A stretch of DNA of 64,000 nucleotides from Dichetophora obliterata (GCA_963920525.1 OY986440.1:620001-684000), one strand, 5' to 3'; counted from the first letter of the stretch, positions 22,334 to 38,100 are shown. Notes: a model not told the origin generated them from the letters alone. Made by a program: numbers and translations.

Positions 22334-24224
22334 TATTTAATTTTAAAAAATTTTTGTTATTTTGACATCAAAAACATTCACATATCTTCAAAATTGGAGA
22401 AATTTTCAGTATAACGACTTTTTCATAAAACATCGTTGCCTAAGAACGAGAAAAAAACGACATGAAAATCAAAGTTTGGTCTTTCGATGCAAATATCTCC
22501 GCTGTCCATTAATATATTTCATTCAAATTTTTTTTGTTCAAAAGTTCAATAAAATCACTTCACAAAAATAGGTTGAACTGTACCGTTAAGTCAGTGTATA
22601 TATGTTTCATGATTATGTCAAAAAAGATCCAAAATATTGACTTTTTACTCAAAAAATGACTCAAAAATTGTTGTTGTTGTAAAAACGAAATCAATTAAAA
22701 ATTGCACATCTGGCTACCTTTCATATGACATAGCATTTACTTGCAAAAATTCTTCCAGCTAAGCGCAAAAATTATTTTACTGTTTTTGTCATCAAAACAA
22801 CAAGGGTACCCCCTTTGATTTTTTTCGCGAAATTTATTTTTTCCAAAATGTTGTTTTTATATTTTTTACAAAAAAGTCAAGTCTCAAAAATAATTTATGT
22901 GAAAAAATTAATGGCTAAAAATCTATTTTTCATACCAGACTATTAATAAAACTTAGTTTTGTGTTAAAATTCTCTATATAGTTTGAACGTCCCCATATAT
23001 CTCTAAGAATGCAGTTGTGTGTCTAAAGTAATTACGAACATTTTGGATTATACAAAATTTTCTTTATAGTGATCATCTACTTATATTTCATATGACATAG
23101 CATTTATTTGCAAAAATTCTTCCAGCTAAGCGCAAAAATTATTTTACTGTTTTTGTCATCAAAACAACAAGGGTACCCCCTTTGATTTTTTTCGCGAAAT
23201 TTATTTTTTCCAAAATGTTGTTTTTATATTTTTTACAAAAAAGTCAAGTCTCAAAAATAATTTATGTGAAAAAATTAATGGCTAAAAATCTATTTTTCAT
23301 ACCAGACTATTAATAAAACTTAGTTTTGTGTTAAAATTCTCTATATAGTTTGAACGTCCCCATATATCTCTAAGAATGCAGTTGTGTGTCTAAAGTAATT
23401 ACGAACATTTTGGATTATACAAAATTTTCTTTATAGTGATCATCTACTTATATTCATCTACTTATATTAAGTACATCCCAACTTAAAATGTTACATACTT
23501 AGTTTTTGCCACGCCCTCTCTGAAATTTTTCAACTAACGGTAATTTCGTTATTATAAAACTTTTTAGTATCGGAGATTTTTTTGTATTTAATTTTAAAAA
23601 ATTTTTGTTATTTTGACATCAAAAACATTCACATATCTTCAAAATTGGAGAAATTTTCAGTATAACGACTTTTTCATAAAACATCGTTGCCTAAGAACGA
23701 GAAAAAAACGACATGAAAATCAAAGTTTGGTCTTTCGATGCAAATATCTCCGCTGTCCATTAATATATTTCATTCAAATTTTTTTTGTTCAAAAGTTCAA
23801 TAAAATCACTTCACAAAAATAGGTTGAACTGTACCGTTAAGTCAGAGTATATATGTTTCATGATTATGTCAAAAAAGGTCCAAAATATTGACTTTTTACT
23901 CAAAAAATGACTCAACAATTGTTGTTGTTGTAAAAACGAAATCAATTAAAAATTGCACATCTGGCTACCTTTCATATGACATAGCATTTACTTGCAAAAA
24001 TTCTTCCAGCTAAGCGCAAAAATTATTTTACTGTTTTTGTCATCAAAACAACAAGGGTACCCCCTTTGATTTTTTTCGCGAAATTTATTTTTTCCAAAAT
24101 GTTGTTTTTATATTTTTTAAAAAAAATTCAAGTCTCAAAAATAATTTATGTGAAAAAATTAACCCAATATCTCTTTCCAATCAAAAGTTATGGCTAAAAA
24201 TCTATTTTTTCATACAACTGACTA

Positions 24225-27200
24225 TCTATAGTAATAAAACTCATTTTCTGTTTTTTTGTTTGTTTGTTTGGCCTTTATACAAATCTAAACGGCTCAATGG
24301 ATTTCTCTCAAACTAGGTATACATATTAAGTACATCCCAACTTAAAATGTTACATACTTAGTTTTTGCCACGCCCCCTCTGAAATTTTTCAACTAACGGT
24401 AATTTCGTTATTATAAAACTTTTTAGTATCGGAGATTTTTTTGTATTTAATTTTAAAAAATTTTTGTTATTTTGACATCAAAAACATTCACATATCTTCA
24501 AAATTGGAGAAATTTTCAGTATAACGACTTTTTCATAAAACATCGTTACCTAAGAACGAGAAAAAAACGACATGAAAATCAAAGTTTGGTCTTTCGATGC
24601 AAATATCTCCGCTGTCCATTAATATATTTCATTCAAATTTTTTTTGTTCAAAAGTTCAATAAAATCACTTCACAAAAATAGGTTGAACTGTACCGTTAAG
24701 TCAGTGTATATATGTTTCATGATTATGTCAAAAAAGGTCCAAAATATTGACTTTTTACTCAAAAAATGACTCAAAAATTGTTGTTGTTGTAAAAACGAAA
24801 TCAATTAAAAATTGCACATCTGGCTACCTTTCATATGACATAGCATTTACTTGCAAAAATTCTTCCAGCTAAGCGCAAAAATTATTTTACTGTTTTTGTC
24901 ATCAAAACAACAAGGGTACCCCCTTTGATTTTTTTCGCGAAATTTATTTTTTCCAAAATGTTGTTTTTATATTTTTTACAAAAAAGTCAAGTCTCAAAAA
25001 TAATTTATGTGAAAAAATTAATGGCTAAAAATCTATTTTTCATACCAGACTATTAATAAAACTTAGTTTTGTGTTAAAATTCTCTATATAGTTTGAACGT
25101 CCCCATATATCTCTAAGAATGCAGTTGTGTGTCTAAAGTAATTACGAACATTTTGGATTATACAAAATTTTCTTTATAGTGATCATCTACTTATATTTCA
25201 TATGACATAGCATTTATTTGCAAAAATTCTTCCAGCTAAGCGCAAAAATTATTTTACTGTTTTTGTCATCAAAACAACAAGGGTACCCCCTTTGATTTTT
25301 TTCGCGAAATTTATTTTTTCCAAAATGTTGTTTTTATATTTTTTTAAAAAAATTCAAGTCTCAAAAATAATTTATGTGAAAAAATTAACCCAATATCTCT
25401 TTCCAATCAAAAGTTATGGCTAAAAATCTATTTTTTCATACAACTGACTATCTATAGTAATAAAACTCATTTTCTGTTTGTTTGTTTGTTTGTTTGGCCT
25501 TTATACAAATCTAAACGGCTCAATGGATTTCTCTCAAACTAGGTATACATATTAAGTACATCCCAACTTAAAATGTTACATACTTAGTTTTTGCCACGCC
25601 CCCTCTGAAATTTTTCAACTAACGGTAATTTCGTTATTATAAAATTTTTTAGTATCGGAGATTTTTTTGTATTTAATTTTAAAAAATTTTTGTTATTTTG
25701 ACATCAAAAACATTCACATATCTTCAAAATTGGAGAAATTTTCAGTATAACGACTTTTTCATAAAACATCGTTGCCTAAGAACGAGAAAAAAACGACATG
25801 AAAATCAAAGTTTGGTCTTTCGATGCAAATATCTCCGCTGTCCATTAATATATTTCATTCAAATTTTTTTTGTTCAAAAGTTCAATAAAATCACTTCACA
25901 AAAATAGGTTGAACTGTACCGTTAAGTCAGTGTATATATGTTTCATGATTATGTCAAAAAAGGTCCAAAATATTGACTTTTTACTCAAAAAATGACTCAA
26001 AAATTGTTGTTGTTGTAAAAACGAAATCAATTAAAAATTGCACATCTGGCTACCTTTCATATGACATAGCATTTACTTGCAAAAATTCTTCCAGCTAAGC
26101 GCAAAAATTATTTTACTGTTTTTGTCATCAAAACAACAAGGGTACCCCCTTTGATTTTTTTCGCGAAATTTATTTTTTCCAAAATGTTGTTTTTATATTT
26201 TTTACAAAAAAGTCAAGTCTCAAAAATAATTTATATGAAAAAATTAATGGCTAAAAATCTATTTTTCATACCAGACTATTAATAAAACTTAGTTTTGTGT
26301 TAAAATTCTCTATATAGTTTGAACGTCCCCATATATCTCTAAGAATGCAGTTGTGTGTCTAAAGTAATTACGAACATTTTGGATTATACAAAATTTTCTT
26401 TATAGTGATCATCTACTTATATTTCATATGACATAGCATTTATTTGCAAAAATTCTTCCAGCTAAGCGCAAAAATTATTTTACTGTTTTTGTCATCAAAA
26501 CAACAAGGGTACCCCCTTTGATTTTTTTCGCGAAATTTATTTTTTCTAAAATGTTGTTTTTATATTTTTTAAAAAAAATTCAAGTCTCAAAAATAATTTA
26601 TGTGAAAAAATTAACCCAATATCTCTTTCCAATCAAAAGTTATGGCTAAAAATCTATTTTTTCATACAACTGACTATCTATAGTAATAAAACTCATTTTC
26701 TGTTTGTTTGTTTGTTTGGCCTTTATACAAATCTAAACGGCTCAATGGATTTGTCTCAAACTAGGTATACATATTAAGTACATCCCAACTTAAAATGTTG
26801 CATACTTAGTTTTTGCCACGCCCCCTCTGAAATTTTTCAACTAACGGTAATTTCGTTATTATAAAACTTTTTAGCATCGGAGATTTTTTTGTATTTAATT
26901 TTAAAAAATTTTTGTTACTTTGACATCAAAAACATTCACATATCTTCAAAATTGGAGAAATTTTCAGTATAACGACTTTTTCATAAAACATCGTTGCCTA
27001 AGAACGAGAAAAAAACGACATGAAAATCAAAGTTTGGTGTTTCGATGCAAATATCTCCGCTGTCCATTAATATATTTCATTCAAATTTTTTTTGTTCAAA
27101 AGTTCAATAAAATCACTTCACAAAAATAGGTTGAACTGTACCGTTAAGTCAGTGTATATATGTTTCATGATTATGTCAAAAAAGGTCCAAAATATTGTCT

Positions 27201-27645
27201 TTTTACTCAAAAAATGACTCAAAAATTGTTGTTGTTGTAAAAACGAAATCAATTAAAAATTGCACATCTGGCTACCTTTCATATGACATAGCATTTACTT
27301 GCAAAAATTCTTCCAGCTAAGCGCAAAAATTATTTTACTGTTTTTGTCATCAAAACAACAAGGGTACCCCCTTTGATTTTTTTCGCGAAATTTATTTTTT
27401 CCAAAATGTTGTTTTTATATTTTTTAAAAAAAATTCAAGTCTCAAAAATAATTTATGTGAAAAAATTAATGGCTAAAAATCTATTTTTCATACCAGACTA
27501 TTAATAAAACTTAGTTTTGTGTTAAAATTCTCTATATAGTTTGAACGTCCCCATATATCTCTAAGAATGCAGTTGTGTGTCTAAAGTAATTACGAACATT
27601 TTGGATTATACAAAATTTTCTTTATAGTGATCATCTACTTATATT
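24225..27645 (+). repeat. Headed units alternating with 253-bp partial copies
   Basis: Order: H 24225-25197 (973 bp), D' 25198-25450, H 25451-26423, D' 26424-26676, H 26677-27645 (969 bp, one TTTG fewer). Each H begins TCTATAG after gacta. The first head has a changed tract (ctgtttttttg). No gene is supported. Confidence 0.88.
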
Positions 27646-30600
27646 CATCTACTTATATTAAGTACATCCCAACTTAAAATGTTACATACTTAGTTTTTGC
27701 CACGCCCCCTCTGAAATTTTTCAACTAACGGTAATTTCGTTATTATAAAACTTTTTACGACCGGAGATTTTTTTGTATTTAATTTTAAAAAATTTTTGTT
27801 ATTTTGACATCAAAAACATTCACATATCTTCAAAGTTGGAGAAATTTTCAGTATAACGACTTTTGCATAAAACATCGTTGCCTAAGAACGAGAAAAAACG
27901 ACATGAAAATCAAAGTTTGGTCTTTCGATGCAAATATCTCCGCTGTCCATTAATATATTTCATTCAAATTTTTTTTGTTCAAAAGTTCAATAAAATCACT
28001 TCACAAAAATAGGTTGAACTGTACCGTTAATTCAGTGTATATATGTTTCATGATTATGTCAAAAAAGGTCCAAAATATTGACTTTTTACTCAAAAAATGA
28101 CTTAAAAATTGTTGTTGTTGTAAAAACGAAATCAATTAAAAATTGCACATCTGGCTACCTTTCATATGACATAGCATTTACTTGCAAAAATTCTTCCAGC
28201 TAAGCCCAAAAATTATTTTACTGTTTTTGTCATCAAAACAACAAGGGTACCCCCTTTGATTTTTTTCGCGAAATTTATTTTTTCCAAAATGTTGTTTTTA
28301 TATTTTTTACAAAAAAGTCAAGTCTCAAAAATAATTTATGTGAAAAAATTAATGGCTAAAAATCTATTTTTCATACCAGACTATTAATAAAACTTAGTTT
28401 TGTGTTAAAATTCTCTATATAGTTTGAACGTCCCCATATATCTCTAAGAATGCAGTTGTGTGTCTAAAGTAATTACGAACATTTTGGATTATACAAAATT
28501 TTCTTTATAGTGATCATCTACTTATATTTCATATGACATAGCATTTATTTGCAAAAATTCTTCCAGCTAAGCGCAAAAATTATTTTACTGTTTTTGTCAT
28601 CAAAACAACAAGGGTACCCCCTTTGATTTTTTTCGCGAAATTTATTTTTTCCAAAATGTTGTTTTTATATTTTTTAAAAAAAATTCAAGTCTCAAAAATA
28701 ATTTATGTGAAAAATTAACCCAATATCTCTTTCCAATCAAAAGTTATGGCTAAAAATCTATTTTTTCATACAACTGACTATCTATAGTAATAAAACTCAT
28801 TTTCTGTTTGTTTGTTTGTTTGGCCTTTATACAAATCTAAACGGCTCAATGGATTTCTCTCAAACTAGGTATACATATTAAGTACATCCCAACTTAAAAT
28901 GTAACATACTTAGTTTTTGCCACGCCCCCTCTGAAATTTTTCAACTAACGGTAATTTCGTTATTATAAAACTTTTTACCATCGGAGATTTTTTTGTATTT
29001 AATTTTAAAAAATTTTTGTTATTTTGACATCAAAAACATTCACATATCTTCAAAGTTGGAGAAATTTTCAGTATAACGACTTTTTCATAAAACATCGTTG
29101 CCTAAGAACGAGAAAAAAACGACATGAAAATCAAAGTTTGGTCTTTCGATGCAAATATCTCCGCTGTCCATTAATATATTTCATTCAAATTTTTTTTGTT
29201 CAAAAGTTCAATAAAATCACTTCACAAAAATAGGTTGAACTGTACCGTTAAGTCAGTGTATATATGTTTCATGATTATGTCAAAAAAGGTCCAAAATATT
29301 GACTTTTTACTCAAAAAATGACTCAAAAATTGTTGTTGTTGTAAAAACGAAATCAATTAAAAATTGCACATCTGGCTACCTTTCATATGACATAGCATTT
29401 ACTTGCAAAAATTCTTCCAGCTAAGCGCAAAAATTATTTTACTGTTTTTGTCATCAAAACAACAAGGGTACCCCCTTTGATTTTTTTCGCGAAATTTATT
29501 TTTTCCAAAATGTTGTTTTTATATTTTTTACAAAAAAGTCAAGTCTCAAAAATAATTTATGTGAAAAAATTAATGGCTAAAAATCTATTTTTCATACCAG
29601 ACTATTAATAAAACTTAGTTTTGTGTTAAAATTCTCTATATAGTTTGAACGTCCCCATATATCTCTAAGAATGCAGTTGTGTGTCTAAAGTAATTACGAA
29701 CATTTTGGATTATACAAAATTTTCTTTATAGTGATCATCTACTTATATTTCATATGACATAGCATTTATTTGCAAAAATTCTTCCAGCTAAGCGCAAAAA
29801 TTATTTTACTGTTTTTGTCATCAAAACAACAAGGGTACCCCCTTTGATTTTTTCGCGAAATTTATTTTTTCCAAAATGTTGTTTTTATATTTTTAAAAAA
29901 AAATTCAAGTCTCAAAAATAATTTATGTGAAAAAATTAATGGCTAAAAATCTATTTTTCATACCAGACTATTAATAAAACTTAGTTTTGTGTTAAAATTC
30001 TCTATATAGTTTGAACGTCCCCATATATCTCTAAGAATGCAGTTGTGTGTCTAAAGTAATTACGAACATTTTGGATTATACAAAATTTTCTTTATAGTGA
30101 TCATCTACTTATATTCATCTACTTATATTAAGTACATCCCAACTTAAAATGTTACATACTTAGTTTTTGCCACGCCCCCTCTGAAATTTTTCAACTAACG
30201 GTAATTTCGTTATTATAAAACTTTTTACGACCGGAGATTTTTTTGTATTTAATTTTAAAAAATTTTTGTTATTTTGACATCAAAAACATTCACATATCTT
30301 CAAAGTTGGAGAAATTTTCAGTGTAACGACTTTTGCATAAAACATCGTTGCCTAAGAACGAGAAAAAACGACATGAAAATCAAAGTTTGGTCTTTCGGTG
30401 CAAATATCTCCGCTGTCCATTAATATATTTCATTCAAATTTTTTTTGTTCAAAAGTTCAATAAAATCACTTCACAAAAATAGGTTGAACTGTACCGTTAA
30501 GTCAGTGTATATATGTTTCATGATTATGTCAAAAAAGGTCCAAAATATTGACTTTTTACTCAAAAAATGACTCAAAAATTGTTGTTGTTGTAAAAACGAA

Positions 30601-31250
30601 ATCAATTAAAAATTGCACATCTGGCTACCTTTCATATGACATAGCATTTACTTGCAAAAATTCTTCCAGCTAAGCCCAAAAATTATTTTACTGTTTTTGT
30701 CATCAAAACAACAAGGGTACCCCCTTTGATTTTTTTCGCGAAATTTATTTTTTCCAAAATGTTGTTTTTATATTTTTTACAAAAAAGTCAAGTCTCAAAA
30801 ATAATTTATGTGAAAAAATTAATGGCTAAAAATCTATTTTTCATACCAGACTATTAATAAAACTTAGTTTTGTGTTAAAATTCTCTATATAGTTTGAACG
30901 TCCCCATATATCTCTAAGAATGCAGTTGTGTGTCTAAAGTAATTACGAACATTTTGGATTATACAAAATTTTCTTTATAGTGATCATCTACTTATATTTC
31001 ATATGACATAGCATTTATTTGCAAAAATTCTTCCAGCTAAGCGCAAAAATTATTTTACTGTTTTTGTCATCAAAACAACAAGGGTACCCCCTTTGATTTT
31101 TTTCGCGAAATTTATTTTTTCCAAAATGTTGTTTTTATATTTTTTAAAAAAAATTCAAGTCTCAAAAATAATTTATGTGAAAAATTAACCCAATATCTCT
31201 TTCCAATCAAAAGTTATGGCTAAAAATCTATTTTTTCATACAACTGACTA
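27646..31250 (+). repeat. A-D'-H-D-A-D' block
   Basis: Units: A 27646-28528 (883), D' 28529-28780, H 28781-29749, D 29750-30115, A 30116-30998 (883), D' 30999-31250. Both A units carry the caaagttgg / cttttgcataaa / short A-run variant set seen before mariner copies, plus taagcCcaaa and tacgaccgg. The units that follow have an empty TA site, so they resemble pre-insertion relatives. Confidence 0.87.
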
Positions 31251-34200
31251 TCTATAGTAATAAAACTCATTTTCTGTTTGTTTGTTTGTTTGTTTGGCCT
31301 TTATACAAATCTAAACGGCTCAATGGATTTCTCTCAAACTAGGTATACATATTAAGTACATCCCAACTTAAAATGTAACATACTTAGTTTTTGCCACGCC
31401 CCCTCTGAAATTTTTCAACTAACGGTAATTTCGTTATTATAAAACTTTTTAGTATCGGAGATTTTTTTGTATTTAATTTTAAAAAATTTTTGTTATTTTG
31501 ACATCAAAAACATTCCCATATCTTCAAAGTTGGAGAAATTTTCAGTATAACGACTTTTTCATAAAACATCGTTGCCTAAGAACGAGAAAAAACGACATGA
31601 AAATCAAAGTTTGGTCTTTCGATGCAAATATCTCCGCTGTCCATTAATATATTTCATTCAAATTTTTTTTGTTCAAAAGTTCAATAAAATCACTTCACAA
31701 AAATAGGTTGAACTGTACCGTTAAGTCAGTGTTTATATGTTTCATGATTATGTCAAGAAAGGTCCAAAATATTGACTTTTTACTCAAAAAATGACTCAAA
31801 AATTGTTGATGTTGTAAAAACGAAATCAATTAAAAATTGCACATCTGGCTACCTTTCATATGACTTAGCATTTACTTGCAAAAATTCTTCCAGCTAAGCG
31901 CAAAAATTATTTTACTGTTTTTGTCATCAAAACAACAAGGGTACCCCCTTTGATTTTTTTCGCGAAATTTATTTTTTCCAAAATGTTGTTTTTATATTTT
32001 TTACAAAAAAGTCAAGTCTCAAAAATAATTTATGTGAAAAAATTAATGGCTAAAAATCTATTTTTCATACCAGACTATTAATAAAACTTAGTTTTGTGTT
32101 AAAATTCTCTATATAGTTTGAACGTCCCCATATATCTCTAAGAATGCAGTTGTGTGTCTAAAGTAATTACGAACATTTTGGATTATACAAAATTTTCTTT
32201 ATAGTGATCATCTACTTATATTTCATATGACATAGCATTTATTTGCAAAAATTCTTCCAGCTAAGCGCAAAAATTATTGTACTGTTTTTGTCATCAAAAC
32301 AACAAGGGTACCCCCTTTGATTTTTTCGCGAAATTTATTTTTTCCAAAATGTTGTTTTTATATTTTTTAAAAAAAATTCAAGTCTCAAAAATAATTTATG
32401 TGAAAAAATTAACCCAATATCTCTTTCCAATCAAAAGTTATGGCTAAAAATCTATTTTTTCATACAACTGACTATCTATAGTAATAAAACTCATTTTCTG
32501 TTTGTTTGTTTGTTTGTTTGTTTGGCCTTTATACAAATCTAAACGGCTCAATGGATTTGTCTCAAACTAGGTATACATATTAAGTACATCCCAACTTAAA
32601 ATGTTACATACTTAGTTTTTGCCACGCACCCTCTGAAATTTTTCAACTAACGGTAATTTCGTTATTATAAAACTTTTTACTATAGGAGATTTTTTTGTAT
32701 TTAATTTTAAAAAATTTTTGTTACTTTGACATCAAAAACATTCACATATCTTCAAAGTTGGAGAAATTTTCAGTATAACGACTTTTTCATAAAACATCGT
32801 TGCCTAAGAACGAGAAAAAAACGACATGAAAATCAAAGTTTGGTCTTTCGATGCAAATATCTCCGCTGTCCATTAATATATTTCATTCAAATTTTTTTTG
32901 TTCAAAAGTTCAATAAAATCACTTCACAAAAATAGGTTGAACTGTACCGTTAAGTCAGTGTATATATGTTTCATGATTATGTCAAAAAAGGTCCAAAATA
33001 TTGACTTTTTACTCAAAAAATGACTCAAAAATTGTTGTTGTTGTAAAAACGAAATCAATTAAAAATTGCACATCTGGCTACCTTTCATATGACATAGCAT
33101 TTACTTGCAAAAATTCTTCCAGCTAAGCGCAAAAATTATTTTACTGTTTTTGTCATCAAAACAACAAGGGTACCCCCTTTGATTTTTTTCGCGAAATTTA
33201 TTTTTTCCAAAATGTTGTTTTTATATTTTTTACGAAAAAGTCAAGTCTCAAAAATAATTTATGTGAAAAAATTTGATTTTTTTCGCGAAATTTATTTTTT
33301 CCAAAATGTTGTTTTTATATTTTTTACAAAAAAGTCAAGTCTCAAAAATAATTTATGTGAAAAAATTAATGGCTAAAAATCTATTTTTCATACCAGACTA
33401 TTAATAAAACTTAGTTTTGTGTTAAAATTCTCTATATAGTTTGAACATCCCCATATATCTCTAAGAATGCAGTTGTGTGTCTAAAGTAATTACGAACATT
33501 TTGGATTATACAAAATTTTCTTTATAGTGATCATCTACTTATATTTCATATGACATAGCATTTATTTGCAAAAATTCTTCCAGCTAAGCGCAAAAATTAT
33601 TTTACTGTTTTTGTCATCAAAACAACAAGGGTACCCCCTTTGATTTTTTTCGCGAAATTTATTTTTTCCAAAATGTTGTTTTTATATTTTTAAAAAAAAA
33701 TTCAAGTCTCAAAAATAATTTATGTGAAAAAATTAACCCAATATCTCTTTCCAATCAAAAGTTAGGGCTAAAAATCTATTTTTTCATACAACTGACTATC
33801 TATAGTAATAAAACTCATTTTCTGTTTGTTTGTTTGTTTGTTTGTTTGGCCTTTATACAAATCTAAACGGCTCAATGGATTTGTCTCAAACTAGGTATAC
33901 ATATTAAGTACATCCCAACTTAAAATGTTACATACTTAGTTTTTGCCACGCCCCCTCTGAAATTTTTCAACTAACGGTAATTTCGTTATTATAAAACTTT
34001 TTACGATCGGAGATTTTTTTGTATTTAATTTTAAAAAATTTTTGTTACTCTGACATCAAAAACATTCACATATCTTCAAAATTGGAGAAATTTTCAGTAT
34101 AACGACTTTTTCATAAAACATCGTTGCCTAAGAACGAGAAAAAAACGACATGAAAATCAAAGTTTGGTCTTTCGATGCAAATATCTCCGCTGTCCATTAA

Positions 34201-35142
34201 TATATTTCATTCAAATTTTTTTTGTTCAAAAGTTCAATAAAATCACTTCACAAAAATAGGTTGAACTGTACCGTTAAGTCAGTGTATATATGTTTCATGA
34301 TTATGTCAAAAAAGGTCCAAAGTATTGACTTTTTACTCAAAAAATGACTCAAAAATTGTTGTTGTTGTAAAAACGAAATCAATTAAAAATTGCACATCTG
34401 GCTACCTTTCATATGACATAGCATTTACTTGCAAAAATTCTTCCAGCTAAGCGCAAAAATTATTTTACTGTTTTTGTCATCAAAACAACAAGGGTACCCC
34501 CTTTGACTTTTTTCGCGAAATTTATTTTTTCCAAAATGTTGTTTTTATATTTTTTACAAAAAAGTCAAGTCTCAAAAATAATTTATGTGAAAAAATTAAT
34601 GGCTAAAAATCTATTTTTCATAGCAGACTATTAATAAAACTTAGTTTTGTGTTAAAATTCTCTATATAGTTTGAACGTCCCCATATATCTCTAAGAATGC
34701 AGTTGTGTGTCTAAAGTAATTACGAACATTTTGGATTATACAAAATTTTCTTTATAGTGATCATCTACTTATATTTCATATGACATAGCATTTATTTGCA
34801 AAAATTCTTCCAGCTAAGCGCAAAAATTATTTTACTGTTTTTGTCATCAAAACAACAAGGGTACCCCCTTTGATTTTTTTCGCGAAATTTATTTTTTCCA
34901 AAATGTTGTTTTTATATTTTTTACAAAAAAGTCAAGTCTCAAAAATAATTTATGTGAAAAAATTAATGGCTAAAAATCTATTTTTCATACCAGACTATTA
35001 ATAAAACTTAGTTTTGTGTTAAAATTCTCTATATAGTTTGAACGTCCCCATATATCTCTAAGAATGCAGTTGTGTGTCTAAAGTAATTACGAACATTTTG
35101 GATTATACAAAATTTTCTTTATAGTGATCATCTACTTATATT
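31251..35142 (+). repeat. H-D'-H(+94)-D'-H-D block
   Basis: Units: H 31251-32222, D' 32223-32474, H 32475-33545 (with an internal 94-bp duplication), D' 33546-33798, H 33799-34775, D 34776-35142. Distinctive marks recur near 38.6-42.8 kb: ttgttgatgttg, attattgtactg, the 94-bp duplication, ccaaagtattg, tttgactttttt and catagcagac. Confidence 0.88.
33178..33365 (+). repeat. 94-bp internal tandem duplication
   Basis: Two adjacent 94-bp copies (33178-33271, 33272-33365) run from tttgattttttt to gtgaaaaaa. They differ in tacGaaaaag against tacAaaaaag. The duplication creates a fused 65-codon frame without a proper start, not taken as a gene. Confidence 0.92.
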
Positions 35143-38100
35143 CATCTACTTATATTAAGTACATCCCAACTTAAAATGTTACATACTTAGTTTTTGCCAC
35201 GCCCCCTCTGAAATTTTTCAACTAACGGTAATTTCGTTATTATAAAACTTTTTAGTATCGGAGATTTTTTTGTATTTAATTTTAAAAAATTTTTGTTATT
35301 TTGACATCAAAAACATTCACATATCTTCAAAATTGGAGAAATTTTCAGTATAACGACTTTTTCATAAAACATCGTTGCCTAAGAACGAGAAAAAAACGAC
35401 ATGAAAATCAAAGTTTGGTCTTTCGATGCAAATATCTCCGCTGTCCATTAATATATTTCATTCAAATTTTTTTTTTTCAAAAGTTCAATAAAATCACTTC
35501 ACAAAAATAGGTTGAACTGTACCGTTAAGTCAGTGTATATATGTTTCATGATTATGTTAAAAAAGGTCCAAAATATTGACTTTTTACTCAAAAAATGACT
35601 CAAAAATTGTTGTTGTTGTAAAAACGAAATCAATTAAAAATTGCACATCTGGCTACCTTTCATATGACATAGCATTTACTTGCAAAAATTCTTCCAGCTA
35701 AGCGCAAAAATTATTTTACTGTTTTTGTCATCAAAACAACAAGGGTACCCCCTTTGATTTTTTTCGCGAAATTTATTTTTTCCAAAATGTTGTTTTTATA
35801 TTTTTTACAAAAAAGTCAAGTCTCAAAAATAATTTATGTGAAAAAATTAATGGCTAAAAATCTATTTTTCATACCAGACTATTAATAAAACTTAGTTTTG
35901 TGTTAAAATTCTCTATATAGTTTGAACGTCCCCATATATCTCTAAGAATGCAGTTGTGTGTCTAAAGTAATTACGAACATTTTGGATTATACAAAATTTT
36001 CTTTATAGTGATCATCTACTTATATTCATCTACTTATATTAAGTACATCCCAACTTAAAATGTTACATACTTAGTTTTTGCCACGCCCCCTCTGAAATTT
36101 TTCAACTAACGGTAATTTCGTTATTATAAAACTTTTTAGTATCGGAGATTTTTTTGTATTTAATTTTAAAAAATTTTTGTTATTTTGACATCAAAAACAT
36201 TCACATATCTTCAAAATTGGAGAAATTTTCAGTATAACGACTTTTTCATAAAACATCGTTGCCTAAGAACGAGAAAAAAACGACATGAAAATCAAAGTTT
36301 GGTCTTTCGATGCAAATATCTCCGCTGTCCATTAATATATTTCATTCAAATTTTTTTTGTTCAAAAGTTCAATAAAATCACTTCACAAAAATAGGTTGAA
36401 CTGTACCGTTAAGTCAGTGTATATATGTTTCATGATTATGTCAAAAAAGGTCCAAAATATTGACTTTTTACTCAAAAAATGACTCAAAAATTGTTGTTGT
36501 TGTAAAAACGAAATCAATTAAAAATTGCACATCTGGCTACCTTTCATATGACATAGCATTTACTTGCAAAAATTTTTCCAGCTAAGCGCAAAAATTATTT
36601 TACTGTTTTTGTCATCAAAACAACAAGGGTACCCCCTTTGATTTTATTCGCGAAATTTATTTTTTCCAAAATGTTGTTTTTATATTTTTTAAAAAAAATT
36701 CAAGTCTCAAAAATAATTTATGTGAAAAAATTAATGGCTAAAAATCTATTTTTCATACCAGACTATTAATAAAACTTAGTTTTGTGTTAAAATTCTCTAT
36801 ATAGTTTGAACGTCCCCATATATCTCTAAGAATGCAGTTGTGTGTCTAAAGTAATTACGAACATTTTGGATTATACAAAATTTTCTTTATAGTGATCATC
36901 TACTTATATTCATCTACTTATATTAAGTACATCCCAACTTAAAATGTTACATACTTAGTTTTTGCCACGCCCCCTCTGAAATTTTTCAACTAACGGTAAT
37001 TTCGTTATTATAAAACTTTTTACTATCGGCGATTTTTTTGTATTTAATTTTAAAAAATTTTTGTTATTTTGACATCAAAAACATTCACATATCTTCAAAA
37101 TTGGAGAAATTTTCAGTATAACGACTTTTTCATAAAACATCGTTGCCTAAGAACGAGAAAAAAACGACATGAAAATCAAAGTTTGGTCTTTCGATGCAAA
37201 TATCTCCGCTGTCCATTAATATATTTCATTCAAATTTTTTTTGTTCAAAAGTTCAATAAAATCACTTCACAAAAATAGGTTGAACTGTACCGTTAAGTCA
37301 GTGTATATATGTTTCATGATTATGTCAAAAAAGGTCCAAAATATTGACTTTTTACTCAAAAAATGACTCAAAAATTGTTGTTGTTGTAAAAACGAAATCA
37401 ATTAAAAATTGCACATCTGGCTACCTTTCATATGACATAGCATTTACTTGCAAAAATTCTTCCAGCTAAGCGCAAAAATTATTTTACTGTTTTTGTCATC
37501 AAAACAACAAGGGTACCCCCTTTGATTTTTTTCGCGAAATTTATTTTTTCCAAAATGTTGTTTTTATATTTTTTACAAAAAAGTCAAGTCTCAAAAATAA
37601 TTTATGTGAAAAAATTAATGGCTAAAAATCTATTTTTCATACCAGACTATTAATAAAACTTAGTTTTGTGTTAAAATTCTCTATATAGTTTGAACGTCCC
37701 CATATATCTCTAAGAATGCAGTTGTGTGTCTAAAGTAATTACGAACATTTTGGATTATACAAAATTTTCTTTATAGTGATCATCTACTTATATTTCATAT
37801 GACATAGCATTTATTTGCAAAAATTCTTCCAGCTAAGCGCAAAAATTATTTTACTGTTTTTGTCATCAAAACAACAAGGGTACCCCCTTTGATTTTTTTC
37901 GCGAAATTTATTTTTTCCAAAATGTTGTTTTTATATTTTTTACAAAAAAGTCAAGTCTCAAAAATAATTTATGTGAAAAAATTAATGGCTAAAAATCTAT
38001 TTTTCATACCAGACTATTAATAAAACTTAGTTTTGTGTTAAAATTCTCTATATAGTTTGAACGTCCCCATATATCTCTAAGAATGCAGTTGTGTGTCTAA

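Larger units (their letters stand above)
20915..24224 (+). repeat. Monomer split by mariner copy 1, partial copy, 770-bp monomer
   Basis: The monomer 20915-23087 is 884 bp plus a 1287-bp mariner and a duplicated TA. A 367-bp partial copy fills 23088-23454. The monomer 23455-24224 is cut to 770 bp and ends in the alternative segment (cccaatatctctttcc...caactgacta) before a TC head at 24225. Confidence 0.88.
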